In this document: piece by piece, positions 60,121-64,000 of the stretch
Numbering within the stretch: position 1 is the first letter of the stretch
Layout of the letters: each line of letters begins with the position of its first letter
Source: Pseudomonas sp. H3(2019)
GTDB lineage: Bacteria > Pseudomonadota > Gammaproteobacteria > Pseudomonadales > Pseudomonadaceae
DNA: 64,000 nucleotides
Direction: 5' to 3'
Assembly: GCF_007713465.1 (NCBI RefSeq)
Contig: NZ_VMSG01000007.1
Location: forward strand, 1-64,000
Position numbers and translations under genes: made by a program
Notes under the pieces: model-generated
Told to the model about the DNA's origin: nothing
The model's input: only the letters and a program-made list of their open reading frames with translations
Database searches by the model: none

Positions 60121-60542
60121 CTACCTGTTTCTTGATTCGGAAACCGGATCTGGCCCGAATATCTATGCGTGCATTGGCGAGAAAGCCATGGTGAGCGAGG
60201 TTATTTCCTACAGCATCTAATCATCACTGCCCCCATGGGAGTAGATGATCATCCGCCAGTCATTGCTTGCCAAGGCAATGACATTACGCAAGACGGGATT
60301 ACCGGGCGCGTACAGTGGAATTGATCAGTTGCTGCCGCATAAGTGTGACTGTCCGGCGAAGTCGCCTTTTCTAAGCCACCAGTGCGGATGAGCAACTGTT
60401 CGCACGGGGTCTTTGTGCAGTTCTTACATCATGCGCGACAGCGGCGGCGAGTCGATAGCAGTTTCTCCGCTGCGCAGCCGAAGTGAAGTTCTCCAGCCAC
60501 GAACAGAAGGAAACATAGGTATGGAAGTTCCATACCGATGAC
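60121..60542. other. Region with degraded short frames
   Basis: This 422-bp stretch holds no intact gene. A plus-strand tail (LFLDSETGSGPNIYACIGE, then a stop at about 60222) and another short tail (CQGNDITQDGITGRVQW, ending near 60325) may be remnants of VgrG-linked genes. Neither has a start codon or a recognised family. Confidence 0.35.
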
Positions 60543-61505
60543 TCATTTCCTTTCAAAAGCGTCAATCCCTGTTAGTTGAGCGGATAGTGCCCAAAGGCGT
60601 TCGGCTTGATCAGGGTCGGCTGCATAAGGCCGAACGCCGACAAAGGATGGTGGTTCGCTTGCATCCAGCGAAGCGATCTCACAGTCCTCACAATATAAGC
60701 CTCCCATGCCATTCAACTGTGGAGCTGTTGCGGCCCAAACTTGGGTTGCCGCACCTTGCTGCGTCGTCTTGAAAGTCGGATCGGCAAGGTGGCCGTTGAC
60801 GTCTAGCCAGCCGGCGGCAATCATTTCATCCTGCGCCAGATGACGCTGGAGCGGAGTGAGAATCTTGCCGGGGTGAAGGGAGAAAGCCCGGACACCCTCG
60901 TGTTGACCAAGCCGATCAAGGTGGACAGCAAACAATGCATTGGCCGTCTTCGACTGCCCATATGCCAACCACTTGTCGTAGCCCTGCGTAAATTGCACAT
61001 CGTTCCAGCGGATACCCGATTGGTGATGCCCCGCCGATGACACTACTACCACTCTTGCTCGACCCTTTAGCGCAGGCCATAGCAAATTCACGAGGGCGTA
61101 GTGCCCCAGATGATTGGTGGCGAACTGTGCCTCCCAACCCGCCCCTACGCGGGTTTCCGGGCAAGCCATGATTCCCGCGCTGCCGATCAGGATGTCGACG
61201 TGTCGGTCGCTTGCCAAGAAACGCTGAGCGAAGTCGCGTACGCTGGTCAGATCAGAAAGATCCAGTCGCTCGATTTCTACATTGGAGATTCCGCTAGTCT
61301 TTGCGCGAGCAGCTTCTACATCACGCGCTGCAACAACGACACTCGCGCCTGCCTTCGTCAGTACTCTTGTCGTCTCCAGACCCAGGCCGGAGTGCCCCCC
61401 GGTGACGATGGCGGTGGTGTTGGACAGATCGCACCCTTCAAGTAGCTCTGATGCGGTGGTTACCGCTCCGAAACCGGAGCGGATGGGAGACTGTTTGCTG
61501 GTCAT
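60543..61505 (-). CDS. Short-chain dehydrogenase/reductase
   Basis: The start at 61505 follows AAGGAACC. The 320-residue protein has the SDR cofactor motif TGGHSGLG, NHLGHYALV, catalytic Ser (VVSSAGHH) and YGQSK (Tyr-x3-Lys). The layout resembles retinol-dehydrogenase-like SDRs. It would oxidise or reduce a small alcohol or carbonyl compound with NAD(P). It is divergent from the AraC gene at 61585 across 79 bp, a common arrangement in which the AraC protein controls the SDR. Confidence 0.9.
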   Translation of the reverse strand: MTSKQSPIRSGFGAVTTASELLEGCDLSNTTAIVTGGHSGLGLETTRVLTKAGASVVVAARDVEAARAKTSGISNVEIERLDLSDLTSVRDFAQRFLASDRHVDILIGSAGIMACPETRVGAGWEAQFATNHLGHYALVNLLWPALKGRARVVVVSSAGHHQSGIRWNDVQFTQGYDKWLAYGQSKTANALFAVHLDRLGQHEGVRAFSLHPGKILTPLQRHLAQDEMIAAGWLDVNGHLADPTFKTTQQGAATQVWAATAPQLNGMGGLYCEDCEIASLDASEPPSFVGVRPYAADPDQAERLWALSAQLTGIDAFERK

Positions 61506-61584
61506 GGTGGTTCCTTGGGCATCTGACATGGAGTCGGGGCAAAACCCACGTCCACTATTGTCTAGGCTAGACTTAGGACTGTGA

Positions 61585-62550
61585 ATGCAGCAAAGTCCCA
61601 TTATCTATCGAGATCGTCCTAAACACCTTATGGATCCCCTGTCCGAAGCCCTCTCCATCCTAAGTACTCATAGCTCCTTTTTTGCAGGTCTGAAGGCTGG
61701 TGGAGACTGGGCCATCGACTTTCCACCACCCGACGGCATCAAGTTCAATGCAATCCTTGAAGGTACTTGTTGGCTGGTAGTGGAAGGCGTGGAGCAACCC
61801 ATCCGATTGACGGCCGGAGATTGCTTTCTTTTGCCGCGCAAGCGGGCGTTTTCACTCCGCAGCGACTTGGCATTTCCGGCCATCCACTCGGATGCGATTT
61901 ATCGCCATGCCGTCGATGGCATCGCCAGTTGTGGGACGGCCGATGCGTTTTTCCTGATCGGGGGACGTTTTGACTTCGGTGAAGAAGCGCGCATTCTATT
62001 TGACGGACTGCCTCCCGTGGCAGTCATCAAAAGTGGTTCGGATCAAGCATCTGTGCTGAATTGGGCCTTGCAGCGTATTGCTCATGAACTCACCAATCCG
62101 TCTCTTGGTAACTCGATTGTGGTTCAGCATCTCGGCCACATCATGCTGGTGCAGGTTCTACGAATTTATTTGATCCAAGAAGGAAATAGCGCGCCGAGCT
62201 GGTTGCTTGCTATATCTGATCCACGTATCGGGGCGACCATTCAAGCCATTCATGCCGATCCGGCGCGTTCTTGGACGGTCGAGAACCTTGCCAAAATCGC
62301 GGGTGTTTCTCGCTCGACCTTCGCTTTGCGATTCAAGCAAAAATCTGGTGTCGCCCCTTTAGAGTACGTCTTGCGCTGGCGCATGCAATTAGCTACGAGA
62401 TTGTTGAAAACAAACCACACCACCATTTCGTCCATAGCACAAAAGCTGGGCTATGACTCCGACAGTGCATTTAGCCACGCTTTCAAGCGCATTATGACGT
62501 GTTCGCCTCGTGAATACAGAGAGAGAGTGGCCCCCATATCCCAGCAATAG
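61585..62550 (+). CDS. AraC-family regulator with cupin domain
   Basis: The 321-residue protein has an N-terminal cupin-type domain (LSILSTHSSFFAGLKAGGDW, then GDCFLLPRKRAF) and a C-terminal double HTH (WTVENLAKIAGVSRSTFALR, then ISSIAQKLGYDSDSAFSHAF and SPREYR). AGGACTG precedes the ATG at 61585; an internal ATG at 61630 (MDPLSEAL) is the other candidate and matches the family start. It likely regulates the divergent SDR gene. Confidence 0.88.
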   Translation: MQQSPIIYRDRPKHLMDPLSEALSILSTHSSFFAGLKAGGDWAIDFPPPDGIKFNAILEGTCWLVVEGVEQPIRLTAGDCFLLPRKRAFSLRSDLAFPAIHSDAIYRHAVDGIASCGTADAFFLIGGRFDFGEEARILFDGLPPVAVIKSGSDQASVLNWALQRIAHELTNPSLGNSIVVQHLGHIMLVQVLRIYLIQEGNSAPSWLLAISDPRIGATIQAIHADPARSWTVENLAKIAGVSRSTFALRFKQKSGVAPLEYVLRWRMQLATRLLKTNHTTISSIAQKLGYDSDSAFSHAFKRIMTCSPREYRERVAPISQQ

Positions 62551-62559
62551 GGCTGATAT

Positions 62560-62803
62560 TCAGTAGGCTGACGAGGCACATGCTTTGATAAGTAAGGTAG
62601 GTATCCATTGATGTGGCAGCAGCAGCTCGATCTCACTGGCTCGCTGCGTCGGCAACCGCGTCAGCACATCCTTGAGATACGCATACGGATCATGCCCATT
62701 CACGCGGGCTGACTGGATCAAGCTCATGATCGCCGCCGCCCGCCTACCGCTGCGTAGCGACCCGGCGAACAACCAGTTCGAGCGTCCAAGTGCCCACGGC
62801 CCT
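62560..62803 (-). mobile_element. IS66-family transposase C-terminal remnant
   Basis: On the minus strand, RPWALGRSNWLFAGSLRSG is followed by AAAIMSLIQSARVNGHDPYA and YLKDVLTRLPT, which is the C-terminal part of IS66 TnpC. The upstream 400-plus residues, the helper genes and a clear end repeat are absent. The stretch 62804-63086 contains nothing else recognised. Confidence 0.85.
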
Positions 62804-63086
62804 GCTGCAGCCCAAATGAACGAATTTACCCCTTATCTCGGCATAACCCCCAAGAGATCCAGCGGCTTGCCAAACGAAAAGTCAGGCACTAAGGTAGCGC
62901 CCTCTAACGACTGGCCCCGGACTTTGGGTGAGCGGTAGCGGCTACAGACAAAAAATCAAATGGCAGCGCACCCTCCTTTGGCGAGTACTTCACCGCACAA
63001 AGATAGCGCTGTCTCACTATCAAGGTGCCTGAGACTCGATAGAGTTTTCCTTGAAAGTAACAATCACAAGAAAGAGGAAGCCCGTG

Positions 63087-64000
63087 ATGACGAACGCTAG
63101 TGCTAGCGCGACTGTCACCAACAGTTTGGCAACACCCAACACTCAACGGATGAGCATCTACGTGTTCGCGCTGTTTTTCATCCTCGGCAGCATCACCAGC
63201 CTTAACGATGTCCTGGTGCCAAAACTCAAGCACCTCTTCAGCCTCAGCTATACCGAGGCCATGCTTGTGCAGTCGTCATTCTTTTTTGCCTATTTCATTT
63301 TCGCCATACCCGCAGGCCTGCTCATTTCGCGAATCGGCTACATGAGAGCGGCCGTCCTCGGGTTGCTGCTGATGGCTGGTGGATGCCTGCTCTTCATTCC
63401 TGCCACCCAGTCCGCATTATTTCCAGCCTTCCTCGGCGCCCTCTTTGTGCTTGCGATTGGCGTGACAACCGTTCAGGTCGTTGCGAACCCGCTGCTTTCA
63501 CTACTAGGAACCGCCGCAATGGCCCCCAGCCGCCTCACCCTCGGCCATGCATTCAATTCGCTGGGAACCACGGTCGCACCCTACCTGGGTGCCATGCTGA
63601 TTCTGGGCTCCCTCAATGCGGTAGATACCTCCGCATTGTCGCCAGCAGAACTGACGTCCTTCCTGTCGCAGGAAGCCAGCGTGATCAGCAACACCTATGC
63701 AAGCATTACGCTCTTCATCTGCATCGTCGCCTTGATCGTCTGGCTGAAAAGAAATGAACTGCAACCGTCAACAAGACCTGAACGTCTCAATCCACTCGCT
63801 GCGCTCGACCTTCTAAAGCAGCCGCGCTTTGCACTCGGCACCGTTTGCATATTTCTCTATGTCGGCGCCGAAGTCACGATTGGCAGCCTCATCACCGACT
63901 ACCTCATGCTGCCGACAACTCTGGCCCTTCCCGCCGAAGCCGCAGGCAAGCATGTTGCCTTCTATTGGGGTGGCGCCCTGGTTGGCCGCTTTATCGGCTC
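63087..64000 (+). CDS. FHS-family sugar MFS permease, partial (runs off the end)
   Basis: The ATG at 63087 follows AGAGGAAG. The visible 304 residues contain about eight membrane helices and the fucose/glucose-galactose permease (FHS) signatures: FALFFILGSITSLNDVLVP, FFFAYFIFAIPAGLL and VVANPLLSLLG, with LGHAFNSLGTTVAPYLGA. Such proteins import hexoses or related sugars by proton symport. The gene continues past position 64000, so the last third is not visible. It belongs to normal host chromosome. Confidence 0.9.
   Translation, partial: MTNASASATVTNSLATPNTQRMSIYVFALFFILGSITSLNDVLVPKLKHLFSLSYTEAMLVQSSFFFAYFIFAIPAGLLISRIGYMRAAVLGLLLMAGGCLLFIPATQSALFPAFLGALFVLAIGVTTVQVVANPLLSLLGTAAMAPSRLTLGHAFNSLGTTVAPYLGAMLILGSLNAVDTSALSPAELTSFLSQEASVISNTYASITLFICIVALIVWLKRNELQPSTRPERLNPLAALDLLKQPRFALGTVCIFLYVGAEVTIGSLITDYLMLPTTLALPAEAAGKHVAFYWGGALVGRFIG

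Overview
The window looks like a Pseudomonas chromosome (fluorescens/putida type). The signs are an MvaT/MvaU-type silencer gene (frameshifted), a DUF7693-type small protein, a typical Pseudomonas ribose-type ABC operon, an FHS sugar permease and high GC with Shine-Dalgarno-led genes. No tRNA, rRNA or CRISPR array was seen. All family calls come from reading the translations and motifs; no database search was run.

Positions 1 to about 48,300 are an accessory, defence-rich island with local drops in GC and many decayed genes. (a) 299-3111: an XRE regulator, a metallophosphoesterase, small unknowns and an orphan antitoxin C-terminus. (b) 3374-13732: a dense TIR/SLOG block. It holds a ThsB-like TIR followed by a SLOG-patatin, then a TIR plus a stand-alone SLOG protein, then a second TIR type (here called TIR-X), then a 746-residue unknown and a SNF2-family helicase. 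(c) 14220-17441: a frameshifted mvaT-like gene, a LysR fragment, a HEPN-type protein and an acetolactate synthase remnant. (d) 17683-19232: a TIR-X plus TIR pair, followed by a luciferase-like monooxygenase pseudogene. (e) 19755-21922: a divergent tyrosine recombinase and KfrA-N protein that resembles the TnpS/TnpT cointegrate-resolution module. (f) 24324-22317 (minus strand): an operon of TIR, small protein, ThsB-like TIR and TIR-X. (g) 24647-29910: Gabija (gajA-gajB) followed by a Shedu-type nuclease. (h) 30938-34594: a probable ABC three-component (ABC-3C) locus. (i) 35170-47015: an HTH protein, a nitroreductase, two further HEPN-type proteins, membrane and unknown proteins, and an integrase-like protein with a duplicated N-terminal domain.

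Eight TIR-fold proteins lie within 21 kb, and each keeps a glutamate at the expected catalytic position. Three of them are paralogues of one family (TIR-X, starting MYxGFE), and each sits in a locus with another type of TIR. The most novel candidate is the ThsB-like TIR with the SLOG-patatin. I infer a Thoeris-like pathway in which the TIR makes a nucleotide signal, the SLOG domain senses it and the patatin attacks membrane lipids. The second candidate is the TIR-X family with its partners.

From 49252 to 59453 the sequence is ordinary catabolic chromosome. A nine-gene minus-strand operon (sugar-type ABC importer, polysaccharide deacetylase/PuuE-like enzyme, aspartate dehydrogenase-like enzyme, amidase, VOC protein, hydroxyacid dehydrogenase) is read divergently from a GcvA-like LysR regulator. 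Then come VgrG, KfrA-like and IS66 remnants, a divergent SDR/AraC pair, and an FHS-family sugar transporter that runs off the right edge.
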